From the NCBI GenBank assembly GCA_039000515.1, contig JBCFYV010000490.1:1-64000 (forward strand): a stretch of 64,000 nucleotides of DNA, given 5' to 3'. Origin of the DNA: Timema cristinae. Lineage: Eukaryota > Arthropoda > Insecta > Phasmatodea > Timematidae. Position numbers and translations under genes: made by a program. Positions 45,682 through 56,849 of the stretch are shown in pieces. The notes under the pieces are model-generated. The model was not told where the DNA came from, did not search any database, and saw only the letters and a program-made list of their open reading frames with translations. Numbering within the stretch: position 1 is the stretch's first letter; the number at the start of each line of letters is the position of its first letter.

Positions 45682-46054
45682 CATGAGCAAGGGATATATA
45701 CGAAGGATGGTGCAATGTAAAGGCAGTACTGCTCAATACTCACTAGTCACTAGCACAGCTCCTGTCCGCGATCCCTACAATAGTCCGCTATATATTTCGA
45801 CGACATGATCTATTTTCTCTAGAAACAAACTGAGATTTAAAAATATAAACATGTCAACATAAAAAGTGTGTATTAATTATACAATAACTCTTTAATTGGC
45901 GCTCGATCACAGGGCTATAAATACCAATTAACTCACAACATCAAAAAACCGTACCGATTTAATTAGTGCTCGACCACGGGGCAATTACCAGCTAATTAAA
46001 CGGTGTAACTTCAAGCGACGCTCAACGCGACGAACCAGAACTTCACAATTTCAA

Positions 46055-46175
46055 TCAAGTAGAGTAGGGACGAGGAAGGTAGAATTTATGTGGGTTCAAA
46101 GTATGAAAACACAAGGAAAAATTAGTTCATTTCATTGGGTCAGAGCTTAAAACCCGATTTCTCCGCTTCCGGTAA
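46055..46175 (-). repeat. SINE family A fragment
   Basis: GGACGAGGAAGGTAGAATTT and ATTGGGTCAGAGCTTAAAAC resemble the minus-strand family A body and B-box area. Degraded. Confidence 0.5.
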
Positions 46176-46509
46176 ATTAGACTAGATTAGTTTAACATTT
46201 TGTTCGCGAGCCCATTGATGTATGTCTTTAATAGCTGTCTTGTACCTAAAAAAAACTCCTTGTATAAGAGGGCATAATCACTGTATGAAACTAATCCCCC
46301 AAACCTGCCTGATTTCCACATATGATTTTGTAAAATATTGAAAACGAAAAGTGCCATTATTAAACAAGTTGCAGTCAGTCTGCATCCTGGCGTCTGAGAA
46401 GGATGTCCTCATTGCGACGATAAAAGGGCTTAAAGATGGTTTTAGATTCGATGTCCATCTTAACTAGCTAGAGATCACTACTGTGTGAATGACCTGTGAT
46501 CTGATCTCC
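46176..46509. other. Non-coding
   Basis: Nothing recognised with certainty. The last part (about 46370-46500) may be the continuation of the adjacent transposase fragment, but motifs are too weak. Confidence 0.5.
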
Positions 46510-46625
46510 AACATGACCTTAACCTGTTGGCTGGGGAGCTGAGAACTAATAGCAGTTTCAGAATTTTTGTTCGGATGACCAGCCCGAACTTTGAGCGTGT
46601 TTTAAATACGAGTGGATCGTCGTAG
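46510..46625 (+). pseudogene. Short DDE transposase fragment, Harbinger-like N region
   Basis: In one frame the residues LLAGELRTNSSFRIFVRMTS followed by PNFERVLN resemble the helical segment (F-x-NF-x-RM ... FE-x-LL) that precedes the DDE core in Harbinger-type transposases. Only about 40 residues are recognisable. It is not the same sequence as the transposase at 13843-17600. Confidence 0.5.
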
Positions 46626-47236
46626 TGGTATCTGCAGATTATTGCCCTAAAATGTATTCGAAATATTTTATTGGGAAAAGATATATTATTGTAATAAGCC
46701 TTCACTCGACTTTATAGCTAGAAGTTGAGTCATTAAAGGCTATCGATTTTACATAGATATTTAGGTTTTGCTGTTTAATTTGGATAACAAAAAATATATT
46801 GTCCCCCTTCACGCTACGCTGATAGCTTTAAAACTATCCCTCTCCCAGCTCTCTATCTATTTGTTGCACAAAGCCACTTAAGTGAGAATTGTTGAACTGC
46901 TGTTATTTTTAACCAAAGAGAAATATTTTATTTACCGATCTAAAACAATACACAAATCATGGTTTCAATGATAGTGTACACAAATAAAGATTCTACTGAT
47001 GATTCACTACCCACACAAAATGAAAACCTGGTAAATTCACTATGAATATTGGGTTTTAGTTTAAGGCCACTATTTTTATCGGCATCCTGGACCTCAAACC
47101 TTTAAAATGAGTGTTCGTTTGTCAAAACCTGTTCAGCCATTTCCTCGTAAGTTCTATTACTGGAAACGGGCTTATCATACTATATATAAGATGATGATAG
47201 TTGACTAAAGAGAGAGAATACATCATTTAGGGATAC

Positions 47237-47238
<2 letters not shown>
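46626..47238. other. AT-rich non-coding DNA
   Basis: No gene or repeat array recognised. Confidence 0.6.
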
Positions 47239-47295
<57 letters not shown>

Positions 47296-47545
47296 GCACC
47301 GTGTCTTACTACCCGTTTGGTTTATACGCACTTAAGCTAATGTGTAATGGTAGGGTGATTGTGAGATGAAATGAAGGACCTACAGTTTAACGTGGGATCC
47401 GAACCACGGTGGAGGCCTGGCATTCCCCACATTCACAAGTTGTGATTAATACACGTTTTGTCAGAGATGAAGGATCAAGAAAGGGTTTGATAATCAGATA
47501 AATCTGTGCCGGGACCGAGGATTGAACCCCGGACCCTAGCACAGA
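47239..47545 (-). repeat. SINE family B, head truncated, long (ATT)n
   Basis: Tail with ACGGGTAGTAAGACACGGTG next to about 19 ATT units. The body carries the GTTGTGATTAATACACG segment of the subfamily at 25185. It stops in the B-box region (GGTTCAATCC on -); the A box is missing. Confidence 0.93.
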
Positions 47546-47794
47546 GGGATATTATTCCAATTGAAAAGGATTAGCAGTAACTTTCGATTGTACAAACTGT
47601 CCTCTATTTGTGCAAAATATTTTAAACCCAAATGTTTCTTTGATCTTTACCGCCACCCAACGGGAAACGTGCAACATGTAAAACTTGAAATTTGTTTTAA
47701 GACTACAATGTTTTCAAACATTTTTCAATTGATTTTCCAACAAGTTGTAAAACATTGTTTCAAACACAACTTTTACAACTTGTATAGTCTAAAC
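47546..47794. other. Non-coding
   Basis: Short AT-rich stretch with a 92-codon ORF of no recognisable domain. Confidence 0.5.
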
Positions 47795-48097
47795 GCACCA
47801 CGTCTTACTACTCGTTCGGGTCATACGTCCATGTACTAATTATTACAATGGGTTCTTATTATTATTAGCACCGCGTCTTACTACCCGTTCGGGTTATACG
47901 CATAGTGGGTTCTTATATGAGGAAAGTGTAATTTAGATAAAGCGCACCCGCATTTTCGTGGAAAGAGAGTGTTAAAACATTTAGTGAATTCAAACCTCAG
48001 TACACCCGACCGAGAGCAAACCACGATCTCCTCGTCCTCGGCAGTCTAATCTAGAGCGAGACTAGTGAGTTAGACCATGTGGCCACCGAGGTGTGTT
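47795..48097 (-). repeat. SINE family A, diverged, containing a second tail insertion
   Basis: Head at the right (CACCTCGGTGGCCACATGG on -), B box mutated, tail at the left. Its tail is interrupted by the separate insertion at 47860-47905. Confidence 0.85.
47860..47905 (-). repeat. 46-bp tail-only insertion with 11-bp target duplication
   Basis: TGGGTTCTTAT is repeated exactly at 47849-47859 and 47906-47916. Between them is only the shared SINE tail (read on -: GCGTATAACCCGAACGGGTA, then GTAAGACGCGGTGC and TAATAAT). An extreme 5'-truncated retroinsertion. Confidence 0.9.
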
Positions 48098-48166
48098 ACA
48101 ATCTTCTCAGTACAATCACAAACCTGACGGATTAAACTGTTGTTATCTAATATTTAAATCGAGTCT

Positions 48167-48297
48167 TCGTCGGGTCTACTGAGAATACATTTTGATAAAC
48201 TGTTTCCCACTCTCTCTTCGAGCAAATACGAGTGCCTTTATCCCTAACACTTTGTCGTAATTAACATAACCCGAATGCGTATAAAGATGTGGTGCTA
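48167..48297 (+). repeat. SINE family A, 5'-truncated
   Basis: Starts in the B-box region (GAGTCTTCGTCGGGTCTACT), continues with TTTCCCACTCTCTCTTCGAG and ends AACCCGAATGCGTATAAAGA plus TGTGGTGCTAA. Confidence 0.8.
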
Positions 48298-48564
48298 AAA
48301 ATAGATATAGTATGCGTGTCATTATAATATCATATCTGTAATGTTTACACACACTGAAGTATTAGGACGTTTATAGAAAATACAATATAACGATGTTTTG
48401 TATAATAATCTCTTGTTGCCTTCCCTGGTTGTGTATAGAAATGAAAGGTTTGTCCGGCTGTCTATCTGTAAGTCTATTTGTTCCTTTATCACGCCCAAAC
48501 CCCTGTACCAGCTGACTCTAAATCTGGCATGGGTACACACATATAGCTCATTGAATAATTAAAA

Positions 48565-48858
48565 GGGTGACCTGGTGGTCTAGGGGTAAGGTGTCAAACT
48601 TATATGCTGGCGGCCGGGGTTCAATCCTCGGTCCCGGCAAAGATTTATCTGATTTCCAAACCCTTCCTTCACCTCTGACAAGACATCTTGTGAATGTGAG
48701 GAATGCCAGGCCTCCACCGTGGTTCGGATTCCACGTTAAACTGTAGGTCCTTCATTTCATCTCACAATCACCCTACCATTACACATTAGCGTAAGTGCGT
48801 ATAACCCGAATGGGTAGTAAGACGTGGTGCTAATAATAATAATATTAATAATAATAAT
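48565..48858 (+). repeat. SINE family B, full length
   Basis: GGTGACCTGGTGGTCTAGGG head with A and B boxes, body, and tail TATAACCCGAATGGGTAGTA then (TAA)n. AATTAAAA occurs on both sides (48557-48564 and about 48859-48866), a possible target duplication partly overlapping the tail repeats. Confidence 0.95.
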
Positions 48859-48866
48859 AATTAAAA

Positions 48867-49404
48867 TTTACTTACGCCATTTGGTTTCAAAGTAGCAGCT
48901 ATAAAACAATCACGTCCAAATCACGTGATAGTTTACTAAAAGATTAAAATATCAAAATTGATAGTCAATATAGCTACTCAAGCGATGTTTTGTAAAATTA
49001 GTATCTAAAGACAATTTAACATTACAAACAAACAAAAAATCTCATTTTTCCGTTACAAAGACATAAAGGGTACAATGTACACCTCGAAATAAGAAATTTA
49101 AAATTTTGATTGGATCTTTTTTTAAATTAATTAAGGAAAAATGAAATAGGCTTATAAATGAACGCTGAAAAAATAGTTTAGATATTATTGCGAACAACAT
49201 ATAATTTGATATACTCAGAGTTCAAATATTTATGTACAATTTTAACTATCAATAATGGTATTAGATTAAAAATTAGGAAAATCACACTGTCGGGAAATGC
49301 TTACTAGTATTTGGTCAGTTAGTTGTAGACATCTCGCCTGCTGTAAAGGAATGTAAAACTCAGAATATACAAAACAATAATTTTACCTGATGCTCTTTAT
49401 AGGT
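48867..49404. other. AT-rich non-coding DNA
   Basis: No gene or repeat recognised. Confidence 0.6.
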
Positions 49405-49816
49405 GCTAAACATGGTCTCGTACCTTACATTACGAAACTACGCTTAGGATGCTCGAAAACAAGGTGCTTAGGAAGATTGTAGGTCCAAAAATGGATGACG
49501 ATAGTAGGAGGAGGATGAGGATAGTGGAGGAGGTTACATTGGGAAGAGCTACATACCCTGTGCTCATTAACAGATATTGTTAGGCTAATTAAATCTCGCA
49601 GATTATGGTGGGCAGGACATGTACCATCAAGGTACTGACTGGTAGAGCCAATGGGAAGAGACCAGTGGAAAGACCTAGACGCAGATGGGAGGATAACATT
49701 AAAATGGACCTGAGCTATACTGGATAGAGCTAGCTCAGGATAGGGATAGGTGGAGTACCTTTTTAAGTGCGGCGATGAACTTTTGAGTTCCTAATGCCAT
49801 AGAGTAAGTAAGTACA
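49405..49816 (+). pseudogene. RTE-like LINE, 3' end of the reverse-transcriptase ORF
   Basis: Frames carry the C-terminal signature of RTE-type LINEs: LRMLENKVLRKIVGPKMDDD, then after frameshifts a (K)SRR.WWAGHV-like block and GKRPVERPRRRWEDNIKMDL. A short 3' part ends in AGTAAGTAAGTA. Only about 130 codons remain, with several frameshifts. Its tail is not the tail of SINE families A/B. Confidence 0.75.
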
Positions 49817-51612
49817 GTAATTAGAAACTTAGTCGGAAGAAACAAAATGAAGAGTTTGTTTTTTCTTTATGTTGGTAGCAAAACGTTGCCCGGGGTAACC
49901 ATGAAATTCAATATAGGGCTACCCAAGACAACGCCGGGTACTTCTGCCAGTAGTTACATAAAGGTGCCCCAGTAACTAATCAGGGTTTTTAAATTAAATA
50001 TATATTACGTCGAGTAATTATCTTCGATCAAACACCGGGATGTATAGCTGGCTGGTGAGACAGTCGCGCGGTTACTCGGTTGCATCACTCACCCTGACGC
50101 ACCATCTTAAAAACAACTCTTTAATCGAGGAAACATTCTATTCTCATAACCTTGGGCTCAAGGAGCTTAGAAACAAAGATATATAGAAAACTAAAATTTG
50201 GCATGTATACTTAGGACAACTCTTGAGGATTTGTACATAAGTAATTTTTAACAGCTTTTTCATATATTGTGAGTCTGACGCCTTTGACCCCGTGAAAATC
50301 ACTACAGGTAGCTACATAACAAAGTGAGGGGGCTATCATAGACTTAGTCTCTCTCAGAGTGTATATTGTTTTCTTATTCAAATTCTTCCACCGCGATAAA
50401 ATTTAACCCTCAAATTTAGAGAAAAATCTCAACCTTGAGTTTAAAGCGAGATTTCTCGAAACCATTTAATTTATTCGGGCAACGCTGGGCACTTGCCATT
50501 AGATAAAATAATAAAACAAGAAAAAGGACCTCTGAAGGTAAAATACTGCAAAAGGCAAACTAAACAGTTATTCCTAGAAAAAATATAGAAAGTCACATTT
50601 GATAAGAAAATATTTGTTCTCGATAATATTTAACTTTTAATACAATGATGATAAATTATATTTCTTTGTCACTCAAAAAACAATTCAATTATATTGATAT
50701 GTGTTGTTAGTTTTCAAAATATGTTTCAATTTAATTTCAAATTAAATTGACAGTAAATAAATACTAACGACAGTAGGGCACTCTTAAGGCTGTGCAAGAG
50801 TGAAAATATTTTCTTTTCTTATTTTTATGGTTGTGAGCCTTTTTAATAGAATAAAAATATTAAAATAAGTAATAATAGAGCAAAATTGTTATGTATTTTT
50901 TGTTTAAATAGTTATAATGCTTAATTTAACTTAATAATTCTAATTCGTATCCAAGTATTAAGAAATACAAGCAAAAGCTTTAATTATTTTTGTGGATGTA
51001 CGGATAGTATAGCACTATATGGTAAACATATTATAGGCACGGTCTGTACCATATTTTCCATCATATTAATTTTTATTTAATAAATAATGAAACTGAATCC
51101 GCGGCAGACTTTCTCATTCTTTTACAAATAAATTTCCTATCAGAAAACTACTTTGTATTTTGAAATTAAATTTAACTCTCCTTATTTAGCAATAAATACT
51201 GGTTCATTTGACATTTTTAATACAATCGTTACTATCATATTTTCAAAACTGGATAGGAAATTTCCCGAAATTATGTGATTTTCACAGAAATAAATACAGC
51301 CAAACCGGGCCGTACCGTTGAGAACCAAACACAGGTAGAAGTGACCTCTTGTGTTTGATTTACAGCGGCGGGAGGCGGGGAGTGATGAGGGGGATGAAGA
51401 TCATTAGCAAACTTTTCAAAACCAGCTGAGAAAAGTATTGAGGTACAAAAACATACGAAGAGTAATATTATGATATTTTAGACTGTTCTTGCCTATTAGC
51501 TATTTAATGTGTGAAAGCTGTACAGTCTATTGTTACCAGTATCCTTTGACATTGTTTAGTTTTATATTTTAGTTTGAGCGTAGGCTTCCATTTAACTGGC
51601 ATAAATATAATT
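49817..51612. other. Non-coding DNA
   Basis: AT-rich, with two small CG-containing patches (about 49880-49950 and 50030-50110). GACAACGCCGGGTACTTCTG near 49930 and GGCAACGCTGGGCACTTGCC near 50477 are similar to each other but I could not assign them. No ORF of note. Confidence 0.5.
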
Positions 51613-51620
51613 ATATTAAT

Positions 51621-51991
51621 CAAGGCCGTAGCCACCAAATAATTTCAGGGGTGGCCCATCCCCCAATTGATGGAGGCTAGGACAAATTCTAAGTATTAAA
51701 CTCCTCTAGAAGCATTTTTTATGGCATCATAACACCAGAACTGCTATAGGCTAGAAAAAAATCAAAATATTAAACACCTCTATAAGCTCTCTGAAGTATT
51801 TTTTATTGCAACCTAACACCATAGCTGCCGAAGGCTAGAAAAAATTATAATTATTGAACACCTCTGGATGCTCTCATGCTTTTTATGGTAACACAGCCTC
51901 CTAATTTGTACTTGTACATTAATTTTGGTATTGTTTAAACCATAAATAAAGCAATATATATTGTTCCTAAAATTTCCCGACTATGGCCTTG
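51621..51991. mobile_element. hAT-type MITE with internal tandem repeats (copy 2)
   Basis: Ends CAAGGCCGTAGCC and CTATGGCCTTG. ATATTAAT is repeated exactly at 51613-51620 and 51992-51999. Internal units of about 74-83 bp start with GGCTAGRAAAAAT at 51676, 51750 and 51833, in the opposite orientation to the copy at 6448. Confidence 0.93.
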
Positions 51992-52149
51992 ATATTAATC
52001 GACTTTTATGTGAGTTTTACTGTGTACCAAATGTCTAAGCCTCGTTCATTTACAAGTAAAGTATTCAAAAGAAGAAAACGATCCAGAGATTTAAAGAGAT
52101 GGAGAATCCAGAAAGAAGAATCATAATTAACCGGAAACAAATTTGAATC

Positions 52150-52600
52150 ACTTAAAAGGTAACTGTGTAGCATCGGATGGTGTACCATAGACTCTAAACA
52201 ACAACAAGGCGCTGACTTACCCAGTTTGCCCGCTGCCGAGGCTCCATGCAAGATAGACACAAGTCGGACGTAACTTCGCGGGACCGAAACAAAACTAATA
52301 CTAACTTGAAGAATGGGGCGCAAATCGGTGACGCCCGTAAAGTGGACTGACTGACGCAATGCGGATATCCACATCGTGAAGATTCCCGACCGGCCACGAA
52401 CTTCCCCGAAGTTCGTTTTAGGCATGCGCAATATGTTCCCCGGCGATCCTAAATGTTTTCCCCCCCAATGTCTCCCTTCTTTTCCCCCTCTGTGGCAGAT
52501 TGTATTTATACGGCATCTGAGCCTACTATCGACACAATTGGGCCTTAACCGTACTAGGAATAGGAGAAGCTCCGGCTTCATTCGTATTATAATGTAAGAT
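52150..52600 (-). promoter_or_regulatory. CpG-rich candidate promoter with possible short first coding exon
   Basis: Far richer in CpG than its surroundings (e.g. TTCGCGGGACCG, GGGGCGCAAATCGGTGACGC, CCCGACCGGCCACG), with an NRF1-like GCATGCGCA at 52422-52430. On the minus strand an ATG at 52247 starts nine codons (MEPRQRANW) that end exactly at a strong donor, GG|GTAAGT (exon end 52221). That is the structure of a short first exon, with the gene continuing to the left. I found no second exon. A 191-codon minus-strand ORF (52581-52006) overlaps without any recognisable domain and may be chance in GC-richer sequence. Confidence 0.35.
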
Positions 52601-53928
52601 CTAAATTATTTTCTAGCAACTCTAACTTCGCTTTCTGTTAATATTAATTATTCTAAAATTCACTTTTGACGTCATTTCAAGTTATCTCTAAAATATGGAG
52701 CATAGTAGTAAATTTAATCTGACCTCTTTGGTATCACAATGCGAGTCGAGTCGTAATCCTTGCTGGATAATAATCGATTACTAACCTTTGAGAGATATCG
52801 ATTTTCTTTACATCAATATAGAATGTTTGTTTTTTTAACTCGATATTTCTGTGAGAAATATTTAAATGCATGTTCGCGGGAACATTGAGTTGGTTGAACT
52901 TGGGATTAAAACTTTTGTGCCTTTGCAATAGACTCGTGACTATTTATTGTTATAAATTATTCGGAGAAAATTTGTGGATACCAAATTAGGGTATTTTTCT
53001 TATGTTTAGTTCAAGGAAGTTATTAAGTGTAAATACGCTTTGGTATTTAACTGTTAAGATATAAACCATATTATTGTAAGCATTCTCTTGTAACGTATCT
53101 TAATCATCACAAACATTATGACTGCCATTATAAAAAAAGAAAAGGGAACCAAAGCCTATAAATGTTTTGTAACGCTAAAGTAGAGTAAATGATTATTTGT
53201 TTGTTATGGACTTTCTAAAATCTACTAATAATACTATAACATTTTTACGACGTTTTGGTGAAAACCATAAATATTATACAATTATATATATTACAACTAT
53301 ATTTGATGTTCAATATTTAATCCTTTTAAATAAATTTGATATTCTATATTCTACAAATATCTTCTTGACGTGATTTATAATATAAGATTTTCCCACCATA
53401 CCCTAGGTATACGAGAGTATATTTAAGTAAGTTTTCTAATATGGTAACATGAGGGGCATTATATATTCTTTACCTTCTCTTGAGATGGGCTATCCATATG
53501 TTTTACTCTGCGACAGGTGGGAGTTGCGAGATCTGATGATTTGAATATTGTCTTTAAAACCTTGAAAGGACAGAACTCCTTGCATTCACTCCTGATGTCC
53601 CCCCTTTTTTGTATGTACCTTTCTTGTAGTTTGAGCCTCCCCCCCATTAGGACGGTTCAACTGTAGTTTGAAAATATTACAACTAAAATTTGTATTTTGT
53701 GTTTGTTAAAGTATATTTAGGCGTATTTTATTTGTTTATCTTCTAAAAAAAAATCTGCGAATATGCCAAAAATGTGCCAAATATATTTATGTTGATAAAT
53801 AAATTGTAAAAAAAAAATGTACAGTCTTGTACATGAAATGTGGCTGCGTTAAATTGGTTCCAAACGGAAATGAAGGCAAGTTTTTGTAATCGAGTGTGTT
53901 GGCTACCTAAAGTTTAAAATAGTCCTTA
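52601..53928. other. AT-rich non-coding DNA
   Basis: No gene recognised. Short (TA)-rich and A-rich tracts only. Confidence 0.6.
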
Positions 53929-55179
53929 CTATACTGTTCAAATTAATTGGGACAAACATGTTTTCCTTGTCTGAGTTGATATGTGACTACCAGTGATGTC
54001 CCGAACCGCCTGAAACCGTTTATATCTGCCCAGAGGCAGTGTGACGGATCAACCTTGACTGTAATTTACTCGTATGACTGGTTTTAGTGTATCAGTAGTT
54101 CAGTTGTGAGACTTTCAGTGTGGCAGCTGGTGGTTATAATTTTGCCGTCAGAGATATAGCTACAGCTATTGGTGTGGGCAAATCAAGTGTTTCAAGAATT
54201 TTAAGAACATTTCAAGATTCAAAAAGAAAAGGAGAATGTGGGCGCAAACTGAAAACTACTCCAAGAATTGAGAAAATTCTAGTAAGAAATAGCAAAATAA
54301 ATCCAAGAAAGACAAGCACAGACCTTCGAAGGGATTTATTGGATTATGGTGTTGAAGTGAGTACCTCAACTGTACGGAAAAGGCCTCTGGAAGTTGGTCG
54401 TAAGGCAACAAGACCGATGAAAAAACCATTTCTATCTCAGAAAATGATGGAAAAACGTTTAGCATGGGCCAAAAAATACCGATCATGGACTGTTAACGAT
54501 TGGAAGAAGGTGCTTTTCAGTGATGAAACACGTTTTATTTGTGCATGGATACAACTCAAGCATAGTTAAACGAAGTGAAGGTGAAACTCTGCGACTATAT
54601 CATATCCAACAGACTGTAAAACACCCTTATATACAGATGTTTTGGGTTTTTTCACAACTAATGGCACTGGAAGCTTAGTTCCTCTTAAAGGCAAGATGAA
54701 TTATGTCAAATACATAGAAATATTACGCAGTAGGATTGTTCCATTCATGAAAACATTTGATGGAACATTTCAACATGACTTGGCTCCTTGTCACACTTCG
54801 AAATTGGTCCAGACTTTTATGCGGGAAAATAAAATAAAAGTGCTTGATTGGCCTGGTAATTCACCAGACTTAAATCCCATTGAGATCGTATGGCATATTC
54901 TCAAGAATCTCTTAGCTAAGATGAATAGCACGACAACAGAACAAATGATAAAAAGTGCTATACAAGTGTGGTTCCATGATGATGAAGTCAAGAACATGTG
55001 CGCTACACTAGTGGAGTCAATGCCAAGATGAGTTGAAGAGGTCATTTCTGCTAATGGAGGACATACTTCGTACTAATATAGAGATTTATCAGTCTACTTA
55101 AGGTGTGTAATGATTAAAAGCTAAGATTTTAGAAAATATCGTTTTTTAACCTTTGTCCATATTAATTCGAACACTATAG
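53929..55179 (+). mobile_element. Tc1-like transposon
   Basis: Inverted ends of about 29 bp: CTATACTGTTCAAATTAA at the left, CTATAGTGTTCGAATTAA as reverse complement of the right, both continuing into GGACAAA. TA flanks both sides (53927-53928 and 55180-55181). The 1251-bp element has one transposase gene in the + orientation. Confidence 0.92.
54120..55076 (+). pseudogene. Tc1 transposase (DD34E), frameshifted
   Basis: The N part has a paired-like helix-turn-helix (RDIATAIGVGKSSVSRILRT) and the KKVLFSDETRF block with catalytic Asp 1. A frameshift follows directly (about 54535). The second frame has QHDLAPCHTSK with Asp 2 and NSPDLNPIEIVW with the Glu; exactly 34 residues separate that Asp and Glu. 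A TGA at 55029 interrupts the last 15 codons, and the frame then runs to a TAA at 55074. No ATG is evident at the expected start. One frameshift and one stop make it inactive, but little else is changed. Confidence 0.92.
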
Positions 55180-55261
55180 TAGATATACACAAAATATAAG
55201 GTGTTAATTGTATTATAATATAATTTATAAGTTATGGGTTAGTGATTATAAGCCCTAATCA

Positions 55262-55500
55262 GTATGCGTGCCGAGTAAATTACACGTTTTTCTGGTTTGT
55301 TATTGAGTGGGAGGTCAAGGTTTGAATTCCGACTTGGTGTAATCTACCAAAGCTTCTTTTAGTAACAGTTTCCCACGCTTCCTCCACACAAACGCGGTAT
55401 ATTTATTCTCTATTCTACTTTACTCACTCTTACCCTATTATAATAACTAAATGCGAATAGCTTAGATGAATGGTAAGACGTTCTGTAATAAATAAATAAC
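55262..55500 (+). repeat. SINE family A, diverged
   Basis: GAGTGGGAGGTCAAGGTTTG (B box AAGGTTTGAATTCC), CAGTTTCCCACGCTTCCTCC and ATGGTAAGACGTTCTGTAAT tail. Confidence 0.75.
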
Positions 55501-55509
55501 TATGTAAAT

Positions 55510-55910
55510 TTTTTTTTATGGATATGGCGAATTGGAGGATTTACCACCGAGTGCGGAACATCCTTCACTCGTTAGTGAAAACACTATTTCAAAATATGAA
55601 TATAGTAATGAAAATACCTTACCACCACTTTTCATAGAAAATACTGAAAGGTTGAAAGAACACAGGATTCTTCCACTACGGGTCACAGAATTATATTGAT
55701 GTAATGCCTTTTTCTAAACAGATAATTAAATTAGATGAACACTCCAAATCATGTACGTTAGGTCACTATAAAACTAGAAAAGGAAAAGGGAAATGGGCTT
55801 GAATTTACTCTGGTTTATTTTTGTGACAATTGTGATGGTAAGCAATGCATTACCTCAAAACAACACGTAAAAATTAACTATTTGTTGGGAGAAGAACACA
55901 TTGAACTCTA
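55510..55910 (+). pseudogene. Unidentified degraded coding remnant
   Basis: One frame from 55510 reads about 60 residues without a stop (YGYGELEDLPPSAEHPS, then KEHRILPLRVTELY). After a TGA, other frames give KTRKGKGKWA and a Cys-rich YFCDNCDGKQCITSKQHV. The composition looks protein-like for AT-rich DNA. I do not recognise a family. It could be part of a transposon gene. Confidence 0.3.
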
Positions 55911-55929
55911 AATACAATTGAAAAATATT

Positions 55930-56155
55930 ATTGAAGCTAACCTATAGATTCTAGAAGCATCAAATTAAAATAAATCCATATAAGGATAACTCCAAATAAA
56001 TGAGAGAGGCATCTATTTTTTTTATCTGGGGGTGGGAAGCTCCAAATAGCTTTTAGATACATCTTATTTTTTTTAAATCAGACGATGACATGGGTGGGAG
56101 CTTGGTAAAATCCCAGTGGCCCCCCTGATGGAAATGTCTAGGCACACCACTGGTG
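55930..56155 (-). repeat. End fragment of a repeat-filled transposon family
   Basis: Read on -, it begins CAGTGGTGTGCCTAG and continues with CAGGGGGGCCACTGGGATTT, then units containing AGCTATTTGGAGC and GATGC-[C/T]-TCT. The array at 57586 begins with a similar CAGGGGGGCCACT and has the same kind of units. Confidence 0.6.
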
Positions 56156-56405
56156 TAACGAAAGGGTAAATTTGATGGACCAAGATAGAATGGAACAGAC
56201 ATGATGTAGTAGGTGTCTAGATTAGTAATATATTAAAAAAAATACTAACATACAATAAATGTGTTTCAAAGAGTAAACGCTAAAGCGTCTTAGTTCAAGT
56301 GTTTGTATCCAAGGTTACGAAGCATAGTAAAAACTTTGTCATATTAAAATGTTTAGTTTATAAACTAGGAAGTATCAAGTCTACTTCCCCACTAAGCAAG
56401 TGTTG

Positions 56406-56630
56406 GTGTTAGAGAGAGGTGATACAATGTTAGCTACACACGAATTGCTCAAAAACCAGACATCCTCAATAAGGATTGTTTGGTGTTAGAGGAGAGGTGA
56501 TTCAATGTTAGCTACGCATGCATTGCTAATAAACCAGACAGTCCTCAATAAGGATTGTTTGTGTTAGAGAGAGGTGATACAATGTTAGCTACGCATGAAC
56601 TGACAGACAGCCCTCAGTGAGCAGTTTTCT
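56406..56630 (+). repeat. Minisatellite, 77-78-bp unit, three copies
   Basis: GTGTTAGAG starts at 56406, 56483 and 56561, followed by GAGAGGTGAT[A/T]CAATGTT, AGCTACGCATG and CCTCAATAAGGATTGTTT. The last unit is diverged. Confidence 0.92.
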
Positions 56631-56849
56631 TGTTGCTGAGTAGTGTCCAAAACACATACCAGGGTAATCACTCTTTTACTTACTAATATAAAGATAAAGT
56701 ATTGTAATCCTGAAATAAAATTTATTTCAAGATATTGATGAATTTCTACTTTTTTTATAAACTCGAACTCAAAAAACTAGTTTTCACAATTCTGTTTGTC
56801 CCCATGTCTATCTGTCAACCTGTCCCTGGCCACGGATCGGATACGGTTT

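Larger units (their letters stand above)
25720..46047 (+). mobile_element. Ty3/Gypsy LTR retrotransposon with two large nested insertions
   Basis: Two 719-bp LTRs (25720-26438, 45329-46047) begin TG, end CA and are flanked by ATTT (25716-25719 and 46048-46051). By eye they differ at about 17 positions, roughly 2.4%. Internal order is a leader with a tandem repeat, gag, aspartic protease, reverse transcriptase, RNase H, integrase and a long non-coding 3' segment. Integrase after RNase H places it in Ty3/Gypsy. Without the inserts at 27779-32573 and 34771-40723 it would be about 9.6 kb. Frameshifts and stops show that this copy is not autonomous. No envelope-like ORF was seen. Confidence 0.95.
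45329..46047 (+). repeat. Right LTR (719 bp)
   Basis: Same start and end as the left LTR and the same length. It keeps the TGACGTCA palindrome (45486-45493), both heat-shock elements and the TATATA box. Differences from the left LTR are scattered substitutions, concentrated in the last 250 bp. Confidence 0.95.

Noticed and set aside
47561..47839. 92-codon plus-strand ORF
   Set aside because: No domain, and it runs into the SINE at 47795; likely chance.
49880..50500. Helitron ends suggested by CAACGCCGGGTACT-like palindromic patches
   Set aside because: No TC start, CTRR end or AT insertion site could be matched, and the similarity is limited to about 20 bp.
52006..52581. 191-codon minus-strand ORF as a full gene
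   Set aside because: No recognisable domain and it runs through a strong splice donor. A short first exon is more plausible, and even that is uncertain.
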